A stretch of DNA of 26,843 bases from a virus. The stretch covers positions 1-26,843 of IMG/VR virus record IMGVR_UViG_3300022200_006040; one strand, 5' to 3'. The notes under the pieces are model-generated. The model ran no database searches. It saw only the letters and a list, made by a program, of their open reading frames with translations, and had not been told where the DNA came from. Both the position numbers and the translations under genes were made by a program. Positions 1 to 6,622 of the stretch are shown here, in pieces (position 1 is the stretch's first letter; every line of letters begins with the position of its first letter).

Positions 1-106
1 TTTTATGATTTTCTTGTTTATTTTTTTGTGCTTGACCCCACATAGACATCACGCCGCCTAAAACGGATGAGCCTAGCATTGTTATAATTTCAAAAGGTAT
101 ACCCAT
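1..106 (-). CDS. small hydrophobic phage protein, cut by the window edge
   Basis: The reading frame starts at ATG 106-104 and stays open to the left edge (35 residues seen). It begins MGIPFEIITMLGSSVLGG, a hydrophobic glycine-containing segment that could be membrane inserted, followed by a polar Gln/Lys/Asn-rich stretch. A clear AGGAG ribosome site lies at 113-117, and a late promoter box (CATAAATA) lies at 131-138, so it is probably a late gene. Function is not recognised. Its neighbours are two other small membrane proteins, so a lysis or virion role is possible but unproven. Confidence 0.7.
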   Translation of the reverse strand, partial: MGIPFEIITMLGSSVLGGVMSMWGQAQKNKQENHK

Positions 107-130
107 GTTGAACTCCTAAGTCCTACAAGG

Positions 131-138
131 TATTTATG
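131..138 (-). promoter_or_regulatory. T4-type late promoter box CATAAATA
   Basis: CATAAATA matches the T4 late -10 box TATAAATA at 7 of 8 bases. It stands 24 bases upstream of the ATG at 106, with the AGGAG site in between, which is the expected layout for a conventional late transcript. Confidence 0.55.
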
Positions 139-157
139 CGTATATTATGATTTTTTG

Positions 158-481
158 TTAGGGTTCGTTGTACGGATCACAATGGCGAGATTTAAGAAAT
201 TCCTTTCCTAAACTACATCTTATTAATGTTATTGCTGTAAAGAAAAATGTTAAATCAACCATAATATGATTGGTAAGGAATTCTGGTCGAATAGTATTTG
301 TAAGCCATAAATGAGAACTGAATACAAACGATGTTAAGAACAGCACAATAGCTGTTATATAAACAGGGCATGTATAACGTTTAAAATGTCTAGTAATCCA
401 TAATAGACTAAGAATGATACTTGTTTGTGATATAACCGAAACTGCTTTAGCTACAAGCATTAGATCTAACTCAGGCAACAT
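158..481 (-). CDS. small multi-pass membrane protein
   Basis: A 107-residue protein with about three hydrophobic segments (roughly residues 10-30, 38-60 and 72-90), so most likely an inner-membrane protein. It has a good Shine-Dalgarno sequence (AAGGAGTATGATATG) that lies at the end of the upstream gene (483-722), so the two are translationally linked. No family is recognised. Next to a coiled-coil/TM protein that resembles holin accessory proteins, a role in lysis is possible, but this is only context. Confidence 0.7.
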   Translation of the reverse strand: MLPELDLMLVAKAVSVISQTSIILSLLWITRHFKRYTCPVYITAIVLFLTSFVFSSHLWLTNTIRPEFLTNHIMVDLTFFFTAITLIRCSLGKEFLKSRHCDPYNEP

Positions 482-482
482 A

Positions 483-722
483 TCATACTCCTTGCTTTAA
501 CGCCCAAATTACTAAGCCAACAACACCACTCACAAAGATCCAGAACATACGTTCCCCTTTGCCAATGGTTAGGGTGTTGTTGCTAACTAGCAGTTCGTTA
601 TTGTGCATGTTTCGTTTAATCTCATTTAGTGTATCATTGATACCTCTGATGTCGTCTTGAAGTGCAGCAACACGCTCTTCTAAACGGATCAAACGTTCTT
701 TATCATTTGAGTCCATTGGCAT
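483..722 (-). CDS. coiled-coil protein with C-terminal membrane anchor (XhlA-like)
   Basis: A 79-residue protein. Residues 8-48 form a heptad-rich, charged coiled coil (ERLIRLEERVAALQDDI and following), and residues 58-75 form one hydrophobic helix (MFWIFVSGVVGLVIWAL) ending in a short basic tail. This architecture is that of haemolysin XhlA-type phage proteins, which sit beside holins, so a membrane or lysis role is suggested. The start used (722) has GGGGA 6 bases upstream; ATG 716 is the alternative. A perfect late box TATAAATA lies at 757-764. The family call is from architecture only. Confidence 0.7.
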   Translation of the reverse strand: MPMDSNDKERLIRLEERVAALQDDIRGINDTLNEIKRNMHNNELLVSNNTLTIGKGERMFWIFVSGVVGLVIWALKQGV

Positions 723-756
723 TGTTATTCCCCATATGAGTTATATAACTCTTTAA

Positions 757-764
757 TATTTATA
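757..764 (-). promoter_or_regulatory. T4-type late promoter box TATAAATA
   Basis: Perfect match to the T4 late promoter box on the minus strand, 34 bases upstream of the coiled-coil/TM gene start at 722. It probably starts the transcript that also covers the membrane genes at 158-481. Confidence 0.6.
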
Positions 765-793
765 GGGTTTAGTCGCACTAGATATGTGCGTAT

Positions 794-2368
794 TTAATTT
801 AACAATCCTGCAAAATCTGGGTAAACGTCGTCAAAGTTTTCTTTGCGGTATTCGTCTCGGGCTTTATTTACTTTTTTAAAAGTGTCTAATAGATAAGTGT
901 TATCTTTTAAAAACATAAATTCGTTGATGCTTTTCCATGTATCTTGTATTGTTTGGTTAGCGTTGATAGATTCCAGCCAGTCTAAATGCGAATTGACAAT
1001 TTCTTTAACCTTTAATTTAAATTCATAAGGTAACATTTGCAATGAAAAATGATCGTTTCCAGAGACAAACGAAAATCGATAATCTTTTAGATTTACAAGT
1101 TTTTTATCGTACCATAGTTGTTGTAGTTCTGCGATTGATTGCACCGAAAGTAAACTAATTACCGGAGTAATCTCAATCTTTACATGTGGTAATTCGTTTT
1201 TAATTTTTATTAAATTGTGTTCGATTGTTTCCCATGAAGTTCCGTGGCGTGTATATTCTAACTTTTTGCCATGTCCGTCGATGCTGGCACCGACCTTAAC
1301 ATTTTTAAATTTATTCCATATTTTGGTTATTGATTCACCTTTATAATTTAAGTTAGTTAAATTTGTATTATAACGGATTTCCACATCGGTTTTATTTTTT
1401 TCTAGTAATCGATTGAGAATAATATAATGTTCGTCAATTATTAATGGCTCGCCTCCAGCAAAGTATATAGTCTCGATGTTATCGATATACGGTAACACTT
1501 TATCTAATAATATTTTTCTCTGATCCTTTGAAAAATCTAAGCTAATGTTTTCGTTATTTTTGAACAAAATGCTTTCTTCTTTTGCAATGCGACTACTAAG
1601 TCCTCCATAACATGTACGACACTTTAAATTACATTGATTACTTAAACGTAAATCCACAAATGTTGGCCTAAAATCTGTAATTCGCCCACTGGCATCGGTG
1701 TTTTTAATGAGATCATTTTTGAGATGTTGCCATTTTTGATTGTGTCTGGCCGTAGCAGGGACTTGATTATTTTTAACAGCCTGATTGCATGTCTCGCACT
1801 CTTTGCATTGCTTTCCTTCTAGCATATTTTTTCGCATGGCTCGAAATTTTTCATTGTTAATAATATCTTCGACGTTATTATTAAACAGGCTTCCCATCGG
1901 CATACTTTGCTCTGTTTGACAACAAGCATGCATATTTCCTTTTGGATTAACATACAGATGCATCCAAGGAAGTATGCAAAAAGTATCTCGAGTAATTAGA
2001 GATTTTTCATAAGGAGCATTGACAATTATATGTTTAATGCATTCGTTGTCTGTTGAATATAGTTCTTTGACAGACTTTAATTCTAGTTCGATTTCGCGAT
2101 TACCAGTAATTACAATTACAAAAAAATTTGAAATATCAATTTCTTGTAAAGAACGCTGCAAAAATATTAAAGATTCCCCCGGTTCGTCGTTGTACTCATA
2201 AATGTCGTTACAATCTTGAACTACAATTATTCGTTCATTGTTTTTAAAAGCGGGTTTATAGTATGATTTTAGTTGGTTATATATTTTAGATTTTTCTTCG
2301 GAAAGATATATTGGATCGCCAACGACATTATACGTAGATTGAATATTTTCAATTATTTCATTAAACAT
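794..2368 (-). CDS. large radical SAM protein with N-terminal extra domain and SPASM/twitch-like cysteines
   Basis: A 524-residue radical SAM enzyme. Residues 1-115 look like a separate alpha/beta domain with hydrophobic strands (RIIVVQD, FFVIVITG). Residues 131-194 hold an auxiliary cluster region: CILPW at 131, CC at 149-150, and C188, C191 and C194. The SAM-binding [4Fe-4S] motif CxxxCxxC is C246, C250, C253, followed by the glycine-rich AGGEPLI motif. So the auxiliary cysteines precede the core, as in twitch/SPASM-type proteins of marine phages that modify peptides or sugars. The start has no Shine-Dalgarno; a GTTAAATA box ends 5 bases before the ATG. Substrate unknown. Confidence 0.85.
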   Translation of the reverse strand: MFNEIIENIQSTYNVVGDPIYLSEEKSKIYNQLKSYYKPAFKNNERIIVVQDCNDIYEYNDEPGESLIFLQRSLQEIDISNFFVIVITGNREIELELKSVKELYSTDNECIKHIIVNAPYEKSLITRDTFCILPWMHLYVNPKGNMHACCQTEQSMPMGSLFNNNVEDIINNEKFRAMRKNMLEGKQCKECETCNQAVKNNQVPATARHNQKWQHLKNDLIKNTDASGRITDFRPTFVDLRLSNQCNLKCRTCYGGLSSRIAKEESILFKNNENISLDFSKDQRKILLDKVLPYIDNIETIYFAGGEPLIIDEHYIILNRLLEKNKTDVEIRYNTNLTNLNYKGESITKIWNKFKNVKVGASIDGHGKKLEYTRHGTSWETIEHNLIKIKNELPHVKIEITPVISLLSVQSIAELQQLWYDKKLVNLKDYRFSFVSGNDHFSLQMLPYEFKLKVKEIVNSHLDWLESINANQTIQDTWKSINEFMFLKDNTYLLDTFKKVNKARDEYRKENFDDVYPDFAGLLN

Positions 2369-2373
2369 TTAGA

Positions 2374-2381
2374 TATTTAAC
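2374..2381 (-). promoter_or_regulatory. late-type box GTTAAATA 5 nt from the start codon
   Basis: GTTAAATA on the minus strand, with 5 bases (TCTAA) between the box and the ATG at 2368. No ribosome binding site is present, so transcription would begin at or next to the ATG and give a leaderless mRNA. Confidence 0.4.
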
Positions 2382-2448
2382 GAGACACACCTGTTATGCA
2401 CTAAAACTTGAACCTTTGAAATAGTATTCCATTTTAGCATTAAGATTT

Positions 2449-2769
2449 TTAAACACTAAAACTCTGGTTGCATCCGCAGGTAGTTGTAGCGTTGGGATTG
2501 TTGATGATAAACGCTTGACCTTCTAAATCGTCTTTAAAGTCTAAGATAGCACCATCTAAATACATCATGCTCATAGCATCAATCATTAATGTTACTGATT
2601 CAGAAAGTTCTGCTACCATGTCATCTTCTTGTGGACGATCTAATTGAAATGCATACTGGAAGCCCGAACATCCGCCGCCCTGTACAGCAATGCGTAATCC
2701 AAGCCCGGTTTCTTCTTCTGAAGTGATAATTTCGTGCAGCTTTTCAACTGCTGCTGGTGTTACATCCAT
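2449..2769 (-). CDS. erpA: A-type Fe-S carrier, ErpA-like (HesB/IscA family)
   Basis: A 106-residue HesB/IscA-family protein. It would bind an Fe-S cluster or iron and hand clusters to apo-enzymes in the cytoplasm. The three ligand cysteines are present: C34 in GGGCSGFQY and C98/C100 in the C-terminal TCGCNQSFSV. The GGGCSGFQYAF stretch is more like ErpA than IscA. It is the last gene of the sulfur operon, 11 bases after iscA, with its own Shine-Dalgarno (AAGGAATAGAATATG). Having two A-type carriers in one phage operon is unusual; DsrA, with its siroheme-[4Fe-4S] and ferredoxin clusters, is the obvious client. The ErpA versus IscA assignment is less certain than the family. Confidence 0.88.
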   Translation of the reverse strand: MDVTPAAVEKLHEIITSEEETGLGLRIAVQGGGCSGFQYAFQLDRPQEDDMVAELSESVTLMIDAMSMMYLDGAILDFKDDLEGQAFIINNPNATTTCGCNQSFSV

Positions 2770-2780
2770 ATTCTATTCCT

Positions 2781-3101
2781 TTATACGTGAAAACTCTCGC
2801 CGCATCCGCAGCGATTCTTTTCGTTGGGATTAATAAATTCAAACCCCTCATTGAGCCCATTTTTTTGATAGTCTACTGTAACACCATCTAGGTAGACCAA
2901 ACTTTTAGGATCAACAAATACCTTTGCTCCGTTTGATTCGTACATGTAATCTTCGGCATTCTCACGGTCAACAAATTCCATTACATAAGACATGCCAGAA
3001 CATCCTGCTGTACGAACACCTAAACGAATTCCTTTACCTTTGCCTCTGCTTTCTAGGTAATGACGTATACGCTCCGCTGCTACACGAGTTACTTCGATCA
3101 T
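2781..3101 (-). CDS. iscA: iron-sulfur cluster assembly protein IscA
   Basis: A 106-residue A-type Fe-S carrier. Conserved ligands are C34 ([10 protein letters not shown]) and C98/C100 ([10 protein letters not shown]), exactly as in bacterial IscA, whose usual length is about 107. It receives clusters from IscU and passes them on. Its ATG overlaps the iscU stop by 4 bases (ATGA), so translation is coupled to iscU. Its low similarity to the neighbouring ErpA-like carrier outside the cysteine motifs argues against a recent tandem duplication. Confidence 0.92.
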   Translation of the reverse strand: MIEVTRVAAERIRHYLESRGKGKGIRLGVRTAGCSGMSYVMEFVDRENAEDYMYESNGAKVFVDPKSLVYLDGVTVDYQKNGLNEGFEFINPNEKNRCGCGESFHV

Positions 3102-3484
3102 GATTGCTCCCAGTGCTTGTTTTGGTAATCTTCGATTGCTGCTTTAATTGCAGATTCTGCCAGTACTGAGCAATGAATCTTGACCGGCGGCAGTGCGAGT
3201 TCGTTAGCAATATCTGTATTACGAATTGTTGCGGCCTCACTAAGTGTTTTGCCTTTAACCCATTCAGTGACAAGACTGCTACTAGCAATCGCAGACCCAC
3301 AACCATAGGTCTTAAACTTCGCGTCTTCAATCACACCATCCTTGACTTTTAGTTGAAGTTGCATTACATCTCCGCACGATGGGCTTCCAACCATTCCTGT
3401 ACCAACATCCGGATCTGTTTTTTCAAATTTACCCACGTTGCGTGGATTGTTGTAATGATCCTGAACTTTTTCTGAATAAGCCAT
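3098..3484 (-). CDS. iscU: Fe-S cluster scaffold protein IscU
   Basis: A 128-residue IscU of normal length. All scaffold ligands are intact: C37 and D39 (SPSCGD), C62 ([10 protein letters not shown]), and H104/C105 (KIHCSVLAE). The HscA-chaperone recognition motif LPPVK is at 98-102, suggesting that the phage protein still works with the host HscA/HscB chaperones. The start chosen (MAYSEKV) has GGAGGG 6 bases upstream; a longer frame to 3502 runs through that ribosome site and is unlikely. It begins 2 bases after the rhodanese gene. No IscS, HscA, HscB or ferredoxin gene is present, so sulfur and electrons must come from the host. Confidence 0.95.
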   Translation of the reverse strand: MAYSEKVQDHYNNPRNVGKFEKTDPDVGTGMVGSPSCGDVMQLQLKVKDGVIEDAKFKTYGCGSAIASSSLVTEWVKGKTLSEAATIRNTDIANELALPPVKIHCSVLAESAIKAAIEDYQNKHWEQS

Positions 3485-3486
3485 CT

Positions 3487-3759
3487 CTAGCCCTCCAAAC
3501 ACTCCTGGTATTGATGAATACCACCTATATTTACTGCTTCTATACCTTGCTGAGCAAGATAGTTAGCAGCAGATCCGCTACGAGCACCTGAACGACAATA
3601 CAACATATATTTGTTATTGCGATCCAGATGTACTACTTGTTGTAGCGGAACGTTTGTTGCTTCCTTTAAGTGTACTGCGAAGAATTCTTGTGGTTCGCGG
3701 ACGTCAACAAGTTTCCATCCTTCGTTAATCATCTCGCGAACTTTATCACATAAACTCAC
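3487..3759 (-). CDS. single-domain rhodanese (sulfurtransferase), GTG start
   Basis: A 90-residue single rhodanese domain. The active-site loop CRSGARS carries the persulfide cysteine C55, preceded by the typical VDVREPQEF (residues 18-26) and followed by NIGGIHQY (77-84). Such proteins carry sulfane sulfur to acceptors such as TusA. The frame extends upstream inside dsrA, but a GTG at 3759 overlaps the dsrA TGA (GTGA), the classic coupled start, with AAGGA about 9 bases before it; the ATG at 3732 is the alternative. In sulfur oxidisers a rhodanese is often encoded with tusA and dsrE; here it sits between dsrA and iscU. Confidence 0.88.
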   Translation of the reverse strand: MSLCDKVREMINEGWKLVDVREPQEFFAVHLKEATNVPLQQVVHLDRNNKYMLYCRSGARSGSAANYLAQQGIEAVNIGGIHQYQECLEG

Positions 3760-5084
3760 GCAGCGGCTTCCTTGCGTTCTTCCCACTTTGCGGCTTCCTG
3801 ATCCCATCCGTCTGTACGAACATAACTGCTTTGACGTGGAGTAGAGATCATGTTAGGATCAACATCAAGACCAACACCTTCTAAGAAGTTAACAAGTCCG
3901 ATGCGTTCAATCATCTCGCCTGTGCGTTCATGTTCTAGAGCATTCTCTGCGAAGAAGTCTAAGCATTCTTGTCCTAGGTCAGCGAGTGCTTCATAGTCTT
4001 CTTCAGTTTCTAGTTTCATAAATGGTACAACAACTGTACCCATGCTGTCACCAATCTTTAGTGTGCGCTTACCACCAACAAGAATGGAGACACCGCGATC
4101 GTCCCCAGGAGCCAATATTGCATCGCCATCTTTGCCGACAAGTTTCTCGGAATATGGGCTTGTTGCATTAAGGCAATGCATACAGCGTACACAACTGCTG
4201 TTGTCAATAGTAAGTTCATTGTCATCTCCCATACTCATAGCCTGTGTAGGGCAACGACTAATGATGTTTTCGTTGATGTATTGTCTGCCCTTGCTCTCTA
4301 CAAATGCCTTCCAACCCTCTTGGTTGATTTTAATGTCATCACGCCAAGTACCAATTACAGCAAAGTCACTTCTGTGGATTGCGTTCATGCAGTCATTTGG
4401 ACAACCGCTTACCTTTACTTTAAACTTGTAAGGTAGTGCAGGTCTGTGCATATCATCTAGAAACTGATTAACTAGAATACGATGTGCTTTCGCTTCGTTG
4501 TGCATGCTCATTTCGCAACGAGCAGCACCTACACAACTCATACCAGTACGAACAGCAGGACCAGCACCACCTAAGTCAAAACCAATTTCGTTTAGTTCAT
4601 TGAAGATCTTTTGAACATTAGTAGTCGATGCACCCTGCATCATAATGTCGCCAGACTGTCCGTGGAAAGCAATAAGCCCACTGCCTCCATTTGCTTCAAA
4701 GGTATCAACTAATTGACGCATCATAGCAGAAGTGTAGTGGTTGCCGGCTGGTGGTTGAACACGTAGAGTGTGAAACTCAACCGCATCTGGATACATGTAA
4801 GAACCGTCTGCGTTCTTTAATTCGGTAAATCTGGGGATAATACCGCCACCGTAGCCGACAACACCTACTGTGCCTCCTTTCCAATAGCCTTTGCGAGTTA
4901 CATAACTTTGCTCTAGTGTTCCAATAACACCTTTAGCCATTGCAGCACCTTCGTGCGATCCTGCGGCTAAACGCTTGAGACCACTAACAAAACTGGGCCA
5001 AGGTCCTTTTTCTAGTTCATCTAAGTTTGGAGTTGAAATGTCCTCAACTTCAGGACGCTCACTGTTTAGTCTTGTATTGCTCAT
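3756..5084 (-). CDS. dsrA: dissimilatory sulfite reductase alpha subunit DsrA (oxidative type)
   Basis: A 442-residue DsrA, full length for the family. DsrAB interconverts sulfite and DsrC-bound sulfide; in sulfur oxidisers it runs oxidatively, in the cytoplasm. Seen here: the N-terminal LDELEKGPWPSFVSGLKRLA block, GTVGVVGYGGGIIPRF (71-86) and AFHGQSGDIMMQG (139-151). The siroheme-[4Fe-4S] cysteines are C184/C190 (C-x5-C) and C228/C232 (C-x3-C). A ferredoxin-type cluster is formed by C278 and C298/C301/C304 (CVRCMHC). Siroheme and cluster ligands all look intact. No DsrB gene is present, so it presumably pairs with host DsrB. Its start overlaps the DUF1289 gene by 26 bases. Viral dsrA is known from SUP05 phages. 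Confidence 0.95.
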   Translation of the reverse strand: MSNTRLNSERPEVEDISTPNLDELEKGPWPSFVSGLKRLAAGSHEGAAMAKGVIGTLEQSYVTRKGYWKGGTVGVVGYGGGIIPRFTELKNADGSYMYPDAVEFHTLRVQPPAGNHYTSAMMRQLVDTFEANGGSGLIAFHGQSGDIMMQGASTTNVQKIFNELNEIGFDLGGAGPAVRTGMSCVGAARCEMSMHNEAKAHRILVNQFLDDMHRPALPYKFKVKVSGCPNDCMNAIHRSDFAVIGTWRDDIKINQEGWKAFVESKGRQYINENIISRCPTQAMSMGDDNELTIDNSSCVRCMHCLNATSPYSEKLVGKDGDAILAPGDDRGVSILVGGKRTLKIGDSMGTVVVPFMKLETEEDYEALADLGQECLDFFAENALEHERTGEMIERIGLVNFLEGVGLDVDPNMISTPRQSSYVRTDGWDQEAAKWEERKEAAA

Positions 5085-5220
5085 CTCTAAGTTCCTTCAT
5101 TATCCTTAATTGTTCTTGCGGTGAGTAATTTGCCCACTCTGCAATTTGCTTCTTACTGCGTCCGCAACCCTTGCATACATTGCCTTCCAGGACGCAAATT
5201 TTAACACACGGACTTGGCAT
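5059..5220 (-). CDS. DUF1289-type four-cysteine protein
   Basis: A 53-residue protein starting MPSPCVKICVLEG. Four cysteines, C5-x3-C9-x5-C15-x2-C18, are followed by GRSKKQIAEWANYS, the DUF1289 signature. The cysteines could bind zinc or an Fe-S cluster; the biochemical role of the family is not established. Start: the ATG at 5220 overlaps the dsrC-like stop as TAATG, and a longer in-frame extension would lie inside dsrC. Its place between dsrC-like and dsrA, with overlaps on both sides, suggests co-translation with the sulfite reductase and possibly a cofactor or assembly role, which is inference. Confidence 0.82.
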   Translation of the reverse strand: MPSPCVKICVLEGNVCKGCGRSKKQIAEWANYSPQEQLRIMKELRDEQYKTKQ

Positions 5221-5507
5221 TACACACAACCAGTTGGTTGAGGTAAGCCCCCGTACTTGGTGATTGGCTTCATTGGGCCAGTCATCCATTCCTTAAACAT
5301 TTCTTTTTGGTCCTTGCCACAATACTTGGCAAATTTACGAATTGGTGGTACAACAGCATTCTCATCATAATATTCACGTGCTGCTTTAATTTGTTCTACC
5401 ATTGACTCAGTTAATGTAAAATCATCTTCTTGAGCCATTTCATGCATGATCTCTTCTGACCATTGATCTGGATTAACAAGATATCCATTACCTGTACGTT
5501 CTAGCAT
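5220..5507 (-). CDS. DsrC/TusE-family protein lacking the second C-terminal cysteine
   Basis: A 95-residue DsrC/TusE/RspA-family protein. The C-terminal arm ends in GGLPQPTGCV, with the invariant CysA at C94. Eleven positions upstream, where true DsrC has CysB, this protein has T83, as TusE does (TusE also has Thr there). So it can carry a persulfide but cannot form the CysA-CysB trisulfide that DsrAB uses. It also differs from the second copy (20308-20619) through most of its length. It opens the sulfur operon, behind a TATAAATA late box (5572-5579) and a leader hairpin; AAGGA precedes the ATG. It could be a regulator, a TusE-like carrier, or an altered DsrA partner. Confidence 0.88.
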   Translation of the reverse strand: MLERTGNGYLVNPDQWSEEIMHEMAQEDDFTLTESMVEQIKAAREYYDENAVVPPIRKFAKYCGKDQKEMFKEWMTGPMKPITKYGGLPQPTGCV

Positions 5508-5539
5508 ATTATAATATCCTTATAAATTGTGTGTGAATT

Positions 5540-5560
5540 AACCAACTAATTTAGTTGGTT
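5540..5560 (-). promoter_or_regulatory. hairpin in the leader of the dsr/isc operon
   Basis: AACCAACTA / TAGTTGGTT form a perfect 9-bp stem with a 3-base loop, between the late box and the first gene of the sulfur operon. No T run follows it on the minus strand, so it is not a classical terminator; it could protect the 5' end of the mRNA. Confidence 0.5.
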
Positions 5561-5571
5561 ATTGTTATGAG

Positions 5572-5579
5572 TATTTATA
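5572..5579 (-). promoter_or_regulatory. T4-type late promoter box TATAAATA
   Basis: Perfect late box on the minus strand, about 65 bases upstream of the dsrC-like start. It is the only promoter signal I see before the dsrC-dsrA-rhodanese-iscU-iscA-erpA operon, suggesting late expression of these genes. Confidence 0.6.
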
Positions 5580-5584
5580 TCAAA

Positions 5585-6622
5585 TTACAGTAAACTGATC
5601 ATATTTTTTGATGTCATATAATTTTCCATCAAAAACTCTTGCTGCTTCTGCAAATCAGCATAGTAAGCATCATAGTTGTATAAAATGTTCTTGATATGAT
5701 TTACCAGATCTTGTTTGTGTGTCTGGTATGCATGCCAATCTTGAGTCCATTCTGTTGGATACAGATAGGAATCCAGATACATTTCGTTATATGAAAGTCT
5801 AGTAGGCATTAACGGAACAGTTTTGTTGAATACTGCTTCGACCATGCTGATCCCAAAGTTTTCGTGTTTATTAGCCGAAAAAGAAATCTTGGCTTTGCGA
5901 ATCAGTTCATAATATTCTGATTTAGAAAGATTGAGTTTTTGTGAAAAAACAAAATCATAATCAGGAAATTCTGTAGACAGGTCTTCAAAAATTTCTGGTT
6001 GTTTATCTGGAGAAATTCTGTGACCAAACAAGATAATATTTTCCTTGTGTTCCAGTGGAATGCTATCTGAATTATTGATGATGTTCAGATGTGGTTGTCC
6101 TGAATGATATGCTTTATCACCAGAAACATTTAGTATATTACAGAACAAATCACGGTGATACTTACTACCAAACCAATTGTAATCCAGTGCATGATACACA
6201 GAACGCTCAAAGGTATGTGACCACCGTTTGTCCTGAATAGTAAATCCCAGAATATCTGTCTTATCATATGAACCTGCATGCCAGATTCCGTGAATAGTTA
6301 CTGGAATACCCAACAACTCGCTCATGTATCTGACCTGAATGATACCTGTGTTCCATGAATCAGTAAACAAAAAAACGTCATTGGGTTTGATTTCACCACG
6401 ACTAAACATTTGTGCAATGGTATTGATTTGGTTGTTTTTCCAAACATTAGTGATTGCAAAATCTAAAAATGCACCAGCGGTTGTGCCAGTTTGCACACCG
6501 CCGTCAATGGTAACCACTTCTATGTTAGGTCTGTGCTTTTTGATTTCTTCTGGAATTGCAGTATACCATTGCGCAGTATATCGTTGTTCAATGGGCTCTA
6601 GAGCTACGTGGTAAATCGTCAT
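5585..6622 (-). CDS. GT-B-type glycosyltransferase
   Basis: A 345-residue protein with the C-terminal GT4-like signature: FGHRISPDKQPE (about 199-210) and ANKHENFGISMVEAVFNKTVPLMP (about 250-273), where the E-x7-E element binds the nucleotide-sugar donor. The N-terminal half (VFLFTDSWNTG, HGIWHAGSYD) would form the acceptor domain. The gene overlaps the nucleotidyltransferase-cupin gene by 4 bases (ATGA), so the two are coupled; together they suggest making and attaching an activated sugar, perhaps to virion proteins, DNA or host surface glycans. Acceptor unknown. Confidence 0.8.
   Translation of the reverse strand: MTIYHVALEPIEQRYTAQWYTAIPEEIKKHRPNIEVVTIDGGVQTGTTAGAFLDFAITNVWKNNQINTIAQMFSRGEIKPNDVFLFTDSWNTGIIQVRYMSELLGIPVTIHGIWHAGSYDKTDILGFTIQDKRWSHTFERSVYHALDYNWFGSKYHRDLFCNILNVSGDKAYHSGQPHLNIINNSDSIPLEHKENIILFGHRISPDKQPEIFEDLSTEFPDYDFVFSQKLNLSKSEYYELIRKAKISFSANKHENFGISMVEAVFNKTVPLMPTRLSYNEMYLDSYLYPTEWTQDWHAYQTHKQDLVNHIKNILYNYDAYYADLQKQQEFLMENYMTSKNMISLL

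Noticed and set aside
772-790. CGCAC/GTGCG hairpin between the radical SAM gene and the coiled-coil gene as a terminator
   Set aside because: Five base pairs with an AT-rich loop and no T run on either useful side.
3034-3330. 98-codon minus-strand frame overlapping iscU and iscA
   Set aside because: Lies in a different frame of two clear genes and encodes a low-complexity, basic sequence; a shadow.
3756-3807. Upstream extension of the rhodanese gene to ATG 3807
   Set aside because: The added residues come from another frame of dsrA, and a GTG overlapping the dsrA stop with a ribosome site gives a normal-length rhodanese.
4042-4431. 129-codon plus-strand frame inside dsrA
   Set aside because: Antisense to conserved DsrA sequence, no ribosome site, no recognisable domain.
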